DNA of 64,000 nt. Source: Cordia subcordata (taxonomy: Eukaryota; Streptophyta; Magnoliopsida; Boraginales; Cordiaceae). Shown here piece after piece: positions 1 to 10,260 of the stretch. Where the stretch lies: positions 17,850,001 through 17,914,000 of the forward strand of contig JAPTOF010000004.1 of assembly GCA_028554755.1 (NCBI GenBank), in the 5' to 3' direction. The position numbers were made by a program, and so were the translations under genes. The notes beneath the pieces were generated by a model. It had not been told where the DNA came from and did not search any database. It saw only the letters and a program-made list of their open reading frames with translations. Position 1 is the stretch's first letter. Every line of letters begins with the position of its first letter.

Positions 1-229
1 GGAATGGGCATCGTGAATATCAAGATATTTGATGGTATTAAAAGATTTCTCGAGTGTTGGCATATAGGAGCTGAAGAAAAACTTGATTTCTCTTGGGTGT
101 TTGGATTCTCATAGGTACAAATTCTTGAAGTAAGAATGGTGTCTTAAAGGTGACCAAAGGTGGAATTGTGCTCTTGAAAGGGAACTTGACTGGCAGCCTA
201 TATGTTCTTCAAGGTAGTACGGTTAGAGG

Positions 230-1462
230 TGTTGCAACTGTTGCATCCGAGAAGAGTGATAATGACACCACACACTTATAGCACAAAAGGTTGGGCCATA
301 TGAGTGAGAGGGGACTGATCGAGTTGAGCAATAGGGATTTGCTTTGTGGACAAAGAACTGGAAGCTTGAATTCTACGAGCATTGTGTTTTTGGAAAGTAA
401 ACCAGGGTGAAGTTCAGCAAGGGGCAAGAGAATACCAAAGGTACACTTGATTACATTCATTTTGATCTTTGGGGTCCAAATAAAGCTTTTTCCAAGAAAG
501 GTGTCAGGTATTACATCACTTTCATTGATGCATACTCTTAGATGGTGTAGGTATACTTTTTGAAAACTAAGGATGAGGTGTTTCCAACATTTGTCGAGTG
601 GAAGACATTGATTAAGAAGTAGACTAGTAAACAGATCAAGCGTTTTAAGACTAACAATGGGTTAGAATATTGTAATAAAGAGTTTGATGAGTTTTGTAGG
701 AAACATGGTATTGTGAGACACCACAAATGTATAAGGACACCACAACAAAATGGAATTGCAGAATGCATAAATAGAACTCTGGTAGAGAGAGCTCGTTGTA
801 TACTATCCCATTGTGGCTTGAGTCAAGACTTTTAGGCTGAGTCCGTTAATATGGCGTGCTACTTGGTGAATACGTCTCCATCCAAAGCTATTGAATTGAA
901 AACTCCTTTTGAGTTATAGTTTGGTAAGCCTGTTGACTACTCTCAATTAAGGTTGTTCGGTTGCCCTATATACGCTCGCTTGAAAGATGGCAAGTTAGAG
1001 CTAAGGGTAAAGAAATGCATATTCCTAGGCAATGCGTCCGAGAGGAAAGGTTACAAGTTGTGGTACACAGATCCAAAGTCTCTAGGTTTCCTCATCAGTA
1101 GGGATGTTACGTTCAATGAGTCTGCTTTATTAGACCAAGAAAAGGAGAAAGTGATAGCTGGTTTAGACCATGGTGTCACAGAGCAGGTAGAGGTATTTGC
1201 TAATGTTTTAGATGTTTCGTCTAGCAGTAGTAGCAGCCTAATTTATCCAACTCAGCCAACTGAGGTATGTGACCAAAATGCGCTTGAACAACAGAAGTAC
1301 AGTGTTGCTACTGGGCGAGAAATGAGACAAATTAGAGAGCCTCAAAGGTATAGGTACACTAATCTTGTTGCTTATGTTTTGACTGTTGCTGAAACATTGA
1401 AGGATATGAACCGAATTTGTACAAGGAGACCATATCTGGGAAAGATTCTACTTAATGGGTAG
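230..1462 (+). pseudogene. C1 GAG-pre-integrase and integrase remnant
   Basis: The pre-integrase motif HKRLGHMSERGL is seen near 280-320, directly after an in-frame stop where Trp is usual. The integrase core follows in pieces: HFDLWGP carries the first catalytic Asp, the second Asp has become Asn (KTNNGLEY), and GIAECINRTL carries the Glu. Stops interrupt at about 540, 620, 833 and 918. The longest open stretch (953-1462) is the C-terminal part of the integrase, with the FGCPIYARL and GYKLWY motifs. An integrase with a lost catalytic Asp and five or more stops is non-functional. No competing ORF on the other strand makes sense here. Confidence 0.85.
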
Positions 1463-1471
1463 GTGCCATAA

Positions 1472-2430
1472 GTGAGGAGATTGAGTCTCTTTAGAAGAAT
1501 CAAACATGGGTGCTTGTTGAAATGCCTAAGGGATAGCGAGTTGTCGGCTGCAAATGGGTTTACAACAAAAAAGAAGGTACTCCAGTGGTTGAAGGTCCTC
1601 AATACAAGGCACGATTGGTGGCAAAAGGCTATACACAAAGGGAGGGTGTTGACTTCAATGAAGTGTTCTCTCCTATTCTGAAGCATAGTTCCATCAGGGT
1701 TTTACTTGCCTTGGTTGCTCTTCATGACTTAGAGCTTGAGCAGCTAGATGTGAAAATGGCGTTTTTGCATGGTAATCTTGAAGAGCAGATTTACATGAGT
1801 CAACTGGAGAGGTACGTAGTTCCTAGCAAGGGGAACCATGTTTGCAAACTAAGAAAGTCCTTGTATGGGTTGAAGCAATCACCTTAGCAATGGCACAATA
1901 GATTTGACACATTCATGGTAGGCGCTGGATACACAAGGAGTGTCTATGACAGCTGTATGTATCTCAAGAAGCTTTCAGATGGTTCATTTGTTTACTTGTT
2001 GTTATATGCCATTGACATGCTTATTACTGCTAAAAGTATGTCTGCCATTGACGAATTAAAGAAGCAGCTAGGTAATGAGTTTGAGATGAAGGACCTTGGA
2101 GCAGCGATGAAGATTCTTGGCATGGAGATTCGTAGGGATAGAAATGCTAGGAAGTTGTTCTTGTCTCAATAAAGTTATATTGAGAAGGTGCTGGAGCGTT
2201 TCAAGATGCTTAAAGAAAGCTTGTGAGTGTGCCGCTTGCTGCTCATTTCAAGTTGTTTACGAATTTGCCACTTAAAACTGAAGAGGAGGTGGAGCATATG
2301 TCTCCTGTTCCATACTGCAGTGTTATTGGTAGCTTGATGTATGCTATGCTGTGCACTTGTCTGGTCATTTCACATGCAGTTAGTGTTGTGAGCAGGTATA
2401 TGGCATCACCTGGGAATGCACACTAGGAAG
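1472..2430 (+). pseudogene. C1 Copia reverse transcriptase remnant
   Basis: The open piece at 1585-1887 contains the Copia RT signatures [29 protein letters not shown] and [10 protein letters not shown]. It is followed by a stop where Gln is normal, just before QWH. A second piece (1915-2172) holds the active-site region, where YVDD reads YAID, so the first catalytic Asp is lost. The end of the RT and its connection (GSLMYA, ISHAVSVVSRYM) lies at 2223-2426. This is the polymerase domain that would copy element RNA into DNA. It is clearly dead. Confidence 0.88.
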
Positions 2431-2882
2431 CAGTAAAATCAATAATGAGATATTTGTGTGGCACTGCAAATGTAGGATTGCTGTTTAGCAAGATGATTGG
2501 AGATTGTGCGAGGTTGGTGGGTTATTGTGATTCAAACTTTGTGGGTGATCTTGATAAGAGAAGATCTCTGACGGGCTATGTGTTTATGCTTTCTAGATGT
2601 GCTATCAGTTGAAAAGTGACATTATAGTCTATTATGGCATTGTCGACTACTGAGGCAGAGTACATGGCAATTGCAGAAGCTGTGAAGGAGGTCATATGGC
2701 TACAAGGTCTAGTTCATGATCTTAGACTGCCGCAAGATACAAGTATAGTCTTTTGTAATAGCCAAAGTACAATTCATCTGACGAAGAATCAGATGTATCA
2801 TGAGAGGACTAAACACATTGATATCAGATATCACTTTATCAGAGATGTTATATCACAAGGGATCATATCAATGCAAAAGTAG
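2430..2882 (+). pseudogene. C1 Copia RNase H remnant
   Basis: This encodes the RNase H domain that would degrade the RNA strand during reverse transcription. Visible motifs are ALSTTEAEYMAIAEA (2634 onward), an Asn where the third catalytic Asp is expected (FCNSQSTIHL), and KNQMYHERTKHIDIRYHFI. Upstream, GYCDSNFVGD and the following S/TGYVF block run through 2520-2610 in the same sense but are cut by a TGA and a TAG. A stop at 2881 truncates the tail. The Asp-to-Asn change suggests loss of activity. Confidence 0.82.
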
Positions 2883-3051
2883 ATCATGAGAATCCAATAG
2901 ATATGATGACTAAGGTGGTTCCAGTCAGCAAGTTCAAGTATTGCTCAGACTTGGTTGCTTTTTGTGGTGTGGAGCATTGAGCCCTTAGAGGCAATTGGCA
3001 GCAAGGATGATGGTGTGTTGATTGGAGTGAATACGTGCCAAGGTGAAGATT

Positions 3052-3387
3052 TGTTGAATATGGCCTGTATTCTTGGGCAACAAGAATAGAAAATTTCCTT
3101 ATTAGTATATTACCTTATTAGCTTGGTACCTTTTCTAGCACATAATTAATTAGTTATCTTTTTTCTGCTTAATAGGTTTTAGGAAACCTTTACACTATAA
3201 ATATGTGGCAACACTCATTGTGTTAGAGGTGTGTGAGAGAAACCTTGGTGTGAGCCTTGTAATATTCGTTGATCGATAATTAATTGTTCTCTGCTGCTCA
3301 TGGACTACCCAATAAGGCCGAACCACGTAATTCTCTTGTGTCCCTTTTTTTCACATCTTCTTCATATTTGCATGCTTTTCCCTAACA
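3052..3387 (+). repeat. C1 3' LTR
   Basis: The segment starts TGTTGAATATGG right after the purine-rich AAGGTGAAGATT (about 3041-3051), a usual Copia tract-LTR join. It ends CCTAACA at 3387. A TATA box (TATAAATA) sits at 3196-3203. The matching 5' LTR is outside the window, so the 3' boundary rests on the TG...CA rule and typical length (336 bp) only. Confidence 0.72.
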
Positions 3388-5468
3388 AGCAGCTTACAAG
3401 AAGGATCAGTAAAGCCAAACACTCTAGCCGAAGTAATTGGAGCAGCCAGCTTTCATCTTTTCTCAAACTCATCTATCACTCTCACTTACACACACACTCT
3501 CAAGCTCACACAATCTAACTCACTACTTTGCCTTTCTTTTTTTGCTGCATCTAAAAAAAAAAAGAAGAAGAAGAAGGAGACCACGCTAAGAATTCAGCTA
3601 GAGAAAATCAAACATGCTAGTCAGTAAGGCTGGGAAGGAGCAAGTTAATTTAGGAGCTAAAAAGTCAGCTTAGCAGCAAGAAAAAAGAGCTTAAAAGGGG
3701 CTTTTCGTGGAGCTATTTTGAATCCAAAGAAAAGGAAAAAGCTAGAGGGAACCAAGCCAAACAAATGAAGATTAAAAGGAGCATCTTTAAGCTAATAAGC
3801 AGCTGGACAGCAACTATTTAAAGAACACATTCTCTCATTTTTTAGAATGAAGTCATAGATGCTTAACACGCACTCTTCACATAGTAAAACCCTAGCTTTC
3901 ACCCCTTCTTCCATACACTAATCCACACACAAACATCTTAAATTCAAGCTTCTTTGAGGTTGATTACAATACTTTGGAGGAGATTTGAAGAAGCTTTAAG
4001 CAAGAATACAAAGCAAAGACTTGGGGAAGTTTTCTTTTCTTTTCCTTTGTTCTTGCTATTTGCATAGTTAAGTAGGTAAAGATAGGGTAATGAATACTTG
4101 ATTGCAGGCTTGTTATGCAGTCTATGTCTGGGTTTGAAAGATGATGGAACATATACTATGTTTTTTAATGATGCAATGGCTATTTTCTTGTTGCTTATCA
4201 AGTGTTTCTTGAAATGCTTCTAAGAAAGTGTTTGTCATTATTGAGCTTTCTTGCTTTTTGTATCTCTATAACTCTATTTTTTAGAATGATTGAATGCTAG
4301 ACCTAGGGTTTTATTCATAAAAGAGGGCCATGATTTTGATCTTGAGTTCATGCCTATGTTTTGCTTATTTTAGATGAAAGTAAGCTAGATTAACAATGTA
4401 TTCTAGTTTTGAATCATCCATATACCATCTAATCTATTTGTCTATGAGTATATTAGAAGATCCCCTTTCTAGTATGCATTGAAATGAGCTTAAATTTCCA
4501 TAATGGCTTGAAGAAATGTTTGCTTATTGGTTCACAAGTGTTGTCTCATTGAAAGTGTATGTTCTACTAAACGCTTAATCATAATGAATGTTTATAGCTA
4601 TAAACATGTCTATGTATCTAACTTATGGCTTCAATAGGTCAAAGCATGCTAAATATTCCATGTATGCAACTTATGATGCAATCTCGTGGCTTCTAATTGG
4701 TTTGTCTATGAGTAATTATTCAGTTCATCTTTTGTGCATATGTGGCAAGGAGCTTTTACTGCCTCAAATGCTTGTAGTAATGAGTAATTATTGGTTTATA
4801 ATTAATGTTTAGACTTAGTTGAGGGCCCTTTAGTTTTAAACCCAACTAATAATACCCCAATTAGCCTAATCCTACTTAAGTCAACCTAGGTATTAATTTT
4901 AAACCCAACTAACAGCTTAGGTCCTAAGTCAATAACAATTATCACTACCTAGAATGCCTTGTAAGCTAATCCTAAGCCCTTAGGTCACAAGGACCAAGCT
5001 ATACTCTAGGGTGGCCTATCTATGGTTAAATCTGCACTGAGACTCTAAGGTTAATAAAGCAAGCTAATTAGGTATCTAGACTTAGAGCATTAACATCCCC
5101 TTTAGCCCATCTTTCAAGCCTTAGCAAGAGTGTATAGAGAGCCCACAAGTAAGTAGGAGTCACCCTAGCTTTCTTCCTTTAGTGTTTAATCTCCTTAGGT
5201 AGTTTGATTTTCCATTCCTCTTTTGCATACACACACTTCTTAGTTTAATTGCACTTGTCTTAGTTTAGTCTGACTTTTCTTGCACCTAGCTCCTTTTTAA
5301 AAGAAAACCCAAAGAAGAAGAAGTTAGGTTAGTTGTTTGTAACTTCTTAGAGCACATTAGATTTTAAAACTAAACCTAATTTATACCTGAGGATACAACC
5401 CCACACTTGCATGTTTTACTACACACAACCTATGCACTTGCAGGTTTTTCTAAGGTTATGCCTCGGAA
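3388..5468 (+). repeat. Degenerate gypsy (Athila-like) LTR remnant
   Basis: No gene is seen. The stretch has the architecture of the Athila-like LTRs further right. A TATA-like sequence lies near 3815, a leader with AAAACCCTAG and CACACAAACATC follows at 3885-3940, then long A+T-rich DNA with Latin-square variants of 'atgtctatgtgttt'. Two copies of TTTTAAACCCAACTAA (4834 and 4897) are decayed forms of the TTTAAATCCAGC motif found in the other LTRs. The 'aaggaccaagctatactctagg' block near 4990 matches the equivalent block in E5's LTR near 21720. The left end is not recognisable. Confidence 0.55.
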
Positions 5469-5933
5469 TCACATTAATAGCAATAAGGACCCAACTATAC
5501 TCTAGGAAGGATCCTTCTAGGGATAGAATCGCACCAAGGCCTGGAGGATAATAAAGTAGTTAATTAGGAGTCCTAGCAAGAGCAATCTAACAAACATCAA
5601 ATAGCCCCTAAACAAGAGTGTAGTATTTCTCCATAATCAAGTGTGAGTCACCCTAATCCCCTTTTCTAATGCTTCTTTCCCTTAGTTAGCTTGTTTCCAC
5701 CATCTTCCCACACTTATTCCTTTAGTTTCTTTGCCTTTAGTTCAAATTTACATTTTTGAGCTCTCCTCAATCTAAAAAACCACAAAAAAGAGTTAATGGA
5801 GCCACTCACTTAGCTTTCTTAGGGCATATTTACTTTAGCAACCGAGCCTAGTTTACCTCTTTGAGAAGACGATACCCTATACTCACGTTACTATACTTTA
5901 GGATTAGTATGCTTACGGGTTTAGAACACACGA
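5469..5933 (+). repeat. Second partial gypsy LTR-like copy
   Basis: The block at about 5485-5650 repeats, in diverged form, the block at about 4985-5180 (aaggacc, tactctagg, cctagcaagag, gagtcaccctaa). It runs on to TATGCTTACGGGTTTAGAA at 5909-5927, like the U5 end of the Athila LTRs (gcttgcgggt). It abuts the RT interior of Copia C2 at about 5933 with no visible TSD. It may be part of a rearranged LTR array. No coding sequence is visible. Confidence 0.5.
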
Positions 5934-6147
5934 TAAAGCATTGATCTTAAATGGGTTTAAGATTAATGAATGTTATAAATGTGTCTATGTTAAAGACATT
6001 GTAAAAGAATATGTTATTGTTTTTTTATATGTGGATAATATGCTTATTATCAGAATAATAAAGATATCATTAAGTCAACTAAGGAGTGGCCAGTAAATTT
6101 TGCATGGAAGATATGGTATGAAAATTACTAGAAAATCTTATGGCTTC
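5934..6147 (+). pseudogene. C2 Copia RT fragment, left half
   Basis: This is a short piece of Copia reverse transcriptase. The peptide motifs NGFKINECYKCVY and VIVFLYVDNMLII are read in one frame; the YVDD box has become YVDN. It ends at the 5-bp sequence GCTTC (6143-6147), which reappears at 34226-34230, where the same RT region resumes. C2 was therefore split by the 6148-34225 insertion. Upstream C2 sequence (gag to mid-RT) is missing. Confidence 0.85.
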
Positions 6148-6780
6148 TGATGTGTGCTATTCGTATCGAGTTTTACACCCGCAAGCGTACGGATCGTTCG
6201 TGGTATAGCAGATTCGAGTGCGGGTATCATCTCCATAGGGAGGCTACCTTAGCTAGGTCTCTATGTGCTCGGATACTTCAAACTAGCTACGTGCGTGTGT
6301 GTGCTTACTTTAGGATGGAAGGGAGCTCGGAAAAAAAGAAAATAAAAACTAATCTATAGAAGAACTTAAAGGAGCCAAACTAAGGAAGGAAGAACTAACA
6401 AAGAAGAAGGGGATCTAAGGTGATTGCATTGCAATAAGACTTCGGCTATGATAATGGATAAGGTCTATCTAAGGCTCGGGACTTCTATTGCCGTTGTGTT
6501 AATCGGGGGCTCTCTTAACCAATACTAGTGGTTTAACCCGTTAGTTGGATTTAAAGCTAAGGGCCAATCCCTCTGAGCCTACGTAATCCGTGTTTAGAAC
6601 TTATCCTCCTGGCTAGATTTAAAGCCAAGAACTAGCACCTAAACACTACGTGACAATAAGGCTCAATTAACCAAACTAACATGAATGAGGGATAATCTAG
6701 TCTAGGTTAACTTATCCGCTTGGCTGGATTTAAAGCCAAAGACTAGCACCTAAACTCGACTAAGCATAGCATGTAACCCA
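6148..6780 (-). repeat. E1 3' LTR, outer portion
   Basis: This minus-oriented LTR end carries variants shared with E1's 5' LTR (32606 onward), such as TATAGCAGATTCGAGTGC, CTCGGGACTTC and GCCGTTGTGTT. The E2 LTR differs at these sites. Joined in order to 9247-10225 it gives about 1.61 kb, matching the 1620-bp 5' LTR. The E1-type variants give way to E2-type variants around 6660-6780. Confidence 0.8.
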
Positions 6781-9246
6781 TTAGCTGGATTTAAAGCTCA
6801 AGCCTACTTTACTAAGCAAAGCCATAAGATTAAGCACAATCACATCACCCATATAAGTAGATAAGAGCATTTGAAGCACAAATAACACATGCATATTCAC
6901 TTAGGCATTTTAACAAACACATCGACATGTTTGATTTCTAATACATAGACATATTGAATCATGCCATATATTTATGTAAACAAGCATGTATTAAGAGCCA
7001 AAGATGTACACAAATCTATTATTCAAAGCCCTAATCTAATACACAACAACAATCAACCCTAAATCTAGCCTAATCTACCAACATATTTACAAGAAATAGA
7101 GAAAAAACAAGAAGAACTTCCCTAAATTCTTGCTTCCAAATCCGTACAAATCCTTCAAATCTTTGTTTAATGCTTCAATCCTAGCTTGGTGTGGGGTTTA
7201 AATGGTGATTTAGGGTGTTTTGTGAAATGGGTAAAGGGTTAGGGTTTATTAGGGTTTTAAAAACAAAAGTTCCTCCCCTGAAAATGAGTTGAAACGAGCT
7301 TTTTATGGATTTCTTCAGCGTATAGCCTGTCGACTCCTCTTTCTTGCTCAATTGGCTTCAATCATGAAGCTCTTTGGAATGGCCGGTCGACCCAGCCGAT
7401 CGACCCGGCCGGTCGACCAGCTCCTTGAGGAACTCGACCGGCTTCAATTCTTTATTCTCTGGAACAGCCGGTCCACCTAGACGGTCGACTGGCTCTTCTT
7501 CTAAGTTGACCGGCTGGATCAGAATGATCACTTCTTTATTCCTTTTCTTCCGGTCTTCATCCGTTAGCTTATTTCTTCCTTGCATAAGTTTGAACCCTTC
7601 CAAAACACTCCTAAAACATGGAATATAACACTTAGTATAGTATTTATGCACCTAAATACATTATGTACAAATATTAACAAATATGCATAAACTTTATACT
7701 AAGTGCACTCAGTTATGATCTAAACACCCTTAAATGTGCATGCAAAACTAGATGCAAACACGCACAAATGACACACATCACCATTCACCTTCTAGTTTCG
7801 ATTGTCCACCTCCAACACCTTCTTTTTCCACCCAATCATCTCCCGAGTTTTTTATGGTTATGTGCAAAATGATTTTCAACATGACTACCCTTTTCACTCG
7901 GTTGAGCCCTCTTCTTTTAGGTTTTCTTCTTAAGAGGAAATACTTGACTACCTCTTACCCCTCATCCAATCTAACCAAGAACAACATGAGAGTTTGAAGC
8001 GAGACACCAAATCTTTTGATGTGTCCTTGGAGAGAGTGGTTGAGAGTGTGCAACTCATGAGTGAGAATGTTGAGATACCTTTAGAATGAGTTGAAGAGAT
8101 AGGAGAGAGACCTAGAGACGAGAGAAATGGTGGTGAAATAGATGATGTTTTGGAGAGAAGATTAGAAAAAGAGGTTGATGGAGACATCACAGCTTGTAGT
8201 GAGGATAAGGATGAGCTTAATGATAATTTGGTTCTTAATAACTCTTATGAATATGTTTTAGAGAAAATAGTACCCTATCCTCTTGTGCTTTCGTTGCCAC
8301 CAAATGAGTCACGTGAACCTAACCTTCCCTCTCTTCCTATATTACCCACACACATGGAGGTTGAGTCTTATATCGATAGTACTCAATTGCCTTCCGAGTC
8401 GGCATTTAGGGAGTTTAGCGCGCATTCTTCCCTTGAGCATTCATGCATGCATGATGAGGAATTCGTTGAGTCCTCTTTGTCCTCTTCATTTGTGCCTACC
8501 CCTTGTGAAGAGCATGATGAGAAGATGACGACCACTAGTGATAAATTTGTGGAAGTATTTGATGAGATCTTTGCCAGTGTGGATCTAGAGTCATCTATTG
8601 GGGAGAATAGAGCATCAATTTCGAAGTCTTTAGATGATAAGTCTCTTAGAGTTAAGGATTGTTGTGTTGAGAAGAATGGCCACTCCAAGAAGACACTTAA
8701 GGAAAAAATTGATGAGCTTGAAAATGCGATCTATGGGTCTTTAGGTGTGTTTGATTAATCATTGTTGATACCTTGTACTACCCTCTCTACTAAGGAATCG
8801 ATTGATAAAGTTGAGCATGTTTTAGATGAACATGAACCTTCCCTTGGTGTGAGTAAGCCCATTAAGATCGAATCCACCCCTTGTGAGGAGTTAGAGCGAC
8901 CTAGGCTTGAAAATGCTATATTTTATGGAGAAAAAGAGTGTAGTACATCTAATTCCCCTATCCTTGCTCCTCCTTCTCCAAGTGTCGTTCCTGCTCCCCT
9001 TTCCTATTCCGTTGAGCCTCCATCTTTGGAGCAAACGTTCCTGCCTTCATGCATAGAACATTTTCATCTAGGGTTAGAAAGCACGTTTCCTATGTTGCAT
9101 GCATTAGACCGATCTTTGACCTATGGGGAAGGTGTGTTTCTGACCCTTGATTATGAGAAGAAGGCAATAGGGTGGTTAATTAAAGAGCAAGCGGGGCATG
9201 AACTTCCATGTTTTTGCATGCTTCATTCCACACTTGTACCCATATT
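6781..9246 (+). repeat. Inverted duplicate of the E2 5' LTR / E1 internal junction
   Basis: Its first part (to 7780) is the reverse complement of E2's 5' LTR and carries E2-specific variants, for example ACACATCGACATG and GATTTCTAATAC. The second part (7781-9246) matches the reverse complement of E1's internal region at about 11904-13378. The joint CATCA/CCATT at 7780/7781 exactly mirrors E2's insertion junction AATGG/TGAT at 13378/13379, so the copy was made after E2 inserted. It is bounded on the right by TTAG shared with E1's LTR (9247). Confidence 0.85.
7948..8758 (+). pseudogene. Acidic ORF copy inside the inverted duplicate, 5' part
   Basis: This copies E1's acidic coding region (minus, 12359-13378) in inverted orientation. 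The open part 8150-8758 begins MERRLEKEVDGDIT and is rich in Asp, Glu and Ser, with EEFVESSLSS and SLRVKDCCVEKNGHSKK. Upstream, 7781-8149 is coding-like but has an indel and a stop (TGA near 8088). A TAA at 8756, where the minus copy reads on through FDESLL, separates it from the next piece. It has no own promoter and is probably never expressed. The function of this acidic protein family is unknown. Confidence 0.7.
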
Positions 9247-9250
9247 TTAG
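8762..9250 (+). pseudogene. Acidic ORF copy inside the inverted duplicate, 3' part
   Basis: This continues the previous piece after the stop at 8756. It includes KESIDKVEHVLDEHEP, CIEHFHLGLESTFPML and, near the end, YEKKAIGWLIKEQAGH. The AIGW block resembles the start of the Athila RT region in E5 (HRKAIGW). The end is chimeric: after CCCATATT the sequence switches to the E1 LTR (TTAGCTGGATTT), so the last residues and the stop come from the LTR. A 13-bp deletion between ATAT repeats lies just before the switch, compared with the source at 11904-11930. Confidence 0.68.
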
Positions 9251-10225
9251 CTGGATTTAAAGCTAAAGCCTACTCGACTAAGCAAAGGTATGAGATTAAG
9301 TACAATCATATCATCCGTATAAGTAGATAAGAGCATTTGAAGCACAAATAACACATGCATATTCACTTACGCATTTTAACAAACACATAGACATGTTTGA
9401 TTTCCAATACATAGACATATTGAATCATGCCATAAATTTATATAAACAAACACGTATTAAGAGCCAAAGATCTACACAAATCCATTATTCAAAGCCCTAA
9501 TCCAATATACAACAACAATCAACCCTAAATCTAGCCTAATCTAGCAACATATTTACAAGAAATAGAGAAAGAACAAGAAGAACTTCTTTAAATTCTTGCT
9601 TCCAAATTCATACAAATCCTTCAAATCTTTGTTTAATGCTTCAATCCTAGCTTGGTGTGTGGTTTAGATGGTCTTTTAGGGTGTTTTGTGAAGTCGGCAA
9701 AGGGTTAGGGTTTATTAGGATTTAAGAAATAAAAGTTCCTCCTCTGAAAATGAGCTGAAACGAGCTTTTTATAGATTTCTTCAGCGCATAGCCGATCATC
9801 CTAGCCTATCGACCGGCTCCTCTTTCTTGCTCGACTGGCACCAATCATGATGCTCTCTGGAATGGCCGGTCGACCGGCTCCTTAAGGAACTCGACCGGCT
9901 TAAATCCTTTATTCTCTGGAGCAGCCGGTCGACCGTCTCTTCTTCTAAGTTGACCGGCTGGATCAGAATGATCTCTTCTTTATTCCTTTTCTTCCAGTCT
10001 TCATCCGTTAGCTCATTTCTTTCTCGTGTCAGCTTGAACCCTTCTAAAACACTCCTAAAACATGGAATATAACACTTAGTATAGTATTTATGCATCTAAA
10101 TACATTATGTTCAAATATTAACAAATATGCATAAACTTTGTACTAAGTGCACTCAATTATGCTTTAAACACCCTTAAATGTGCATGCAAAAACTAGATGC
10201 AAACATGCACAAATGACACACATCA
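9247..10225 (-). repeat. E1 3' LTR, inner portion (U3 side)
   Basis: This is a minus-oriented LTR start: TGATGTGTGTCATTTG read from 10225 leftward. It follows E1's terminal polypurine tract directly. Variants match E1's 5' LTR (ACACATAGACATGTTTGATTTCC, CCAATATACAAC) rather than the E2-type copy at 6781-7780. It stops at the TTAGCTGGATTT motif, which is where the E1 LTR resumes at 6780 in the other fragment. Confidence 0.85.
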
Positions 10226-10260
10226 ACACCCCTAAACCTCCCCTTTGCTTGTCCTCAGGC
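10226..10260 (-). promoter_or_regulatory. E1 terminal polypurine tract with hairpin
   Basis: Read on the minus strand: GCCTGAGGACAAGC, AAAGGGGAGG, TTTAGGGGTGT, then the LTR start TGATG. The purine tract is where plus-strand DNA synthesis starts during reverse transcription. The preceding short inverted repeat occurs at all other copies as GCTTG-AGGA-CAAGC. Confidence 0.8.

Larger units (their letters stand above)
1..3387 (+). mobile_element. C1: decayed Ty1/Copia retrotransposon, 3' part
   Basis: Copia domain order is readable on the plus strand: GAG-pre-integrase (about 230-420), integrase (about 440-1140), reverse transcriptase (about 1585-2420), RNase H (about 2430-2880), a purine tract and a 3' LTR. 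Gag, protease and the 5' LTR lie outside the window. The reading frame is broken by many stops, several of them TAG or TGA where Trp or Gln is expected, and by frameshifts. The YVDD box of the RT has become YAID. The element cannot make active enzymes. The RNase H sequence (STTEAEYMA, KNQMYHERTKHID) recalls Tork/Tnt1-like Copia elements, but the lineage is a guess. Confidence 0.9.

Noticed and set aside
7374..7628. Ser/Arg-rich frames antisense to the U3 repeats
   Set aside because: They arise from reading the GTCGAC repeats on the opposite strand; the sense frame is the longer and more persistent one.
6148..7780. A complete independent LTR in minus orientation
   Set aside because: It has full length, but its left part carries E1-type variants and its right part E2-type variants. 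It is a chimera made by the inverted duplication.
7780..7781. LTR end joined straight to internal sequence, suggesting self-integration (autointegration)
   Set aside because: The same join, reversed, is E2's normal insertion junction at 13378/13379 with a TSD. The join at 7780/7781 is a copy of it, not a new integration.
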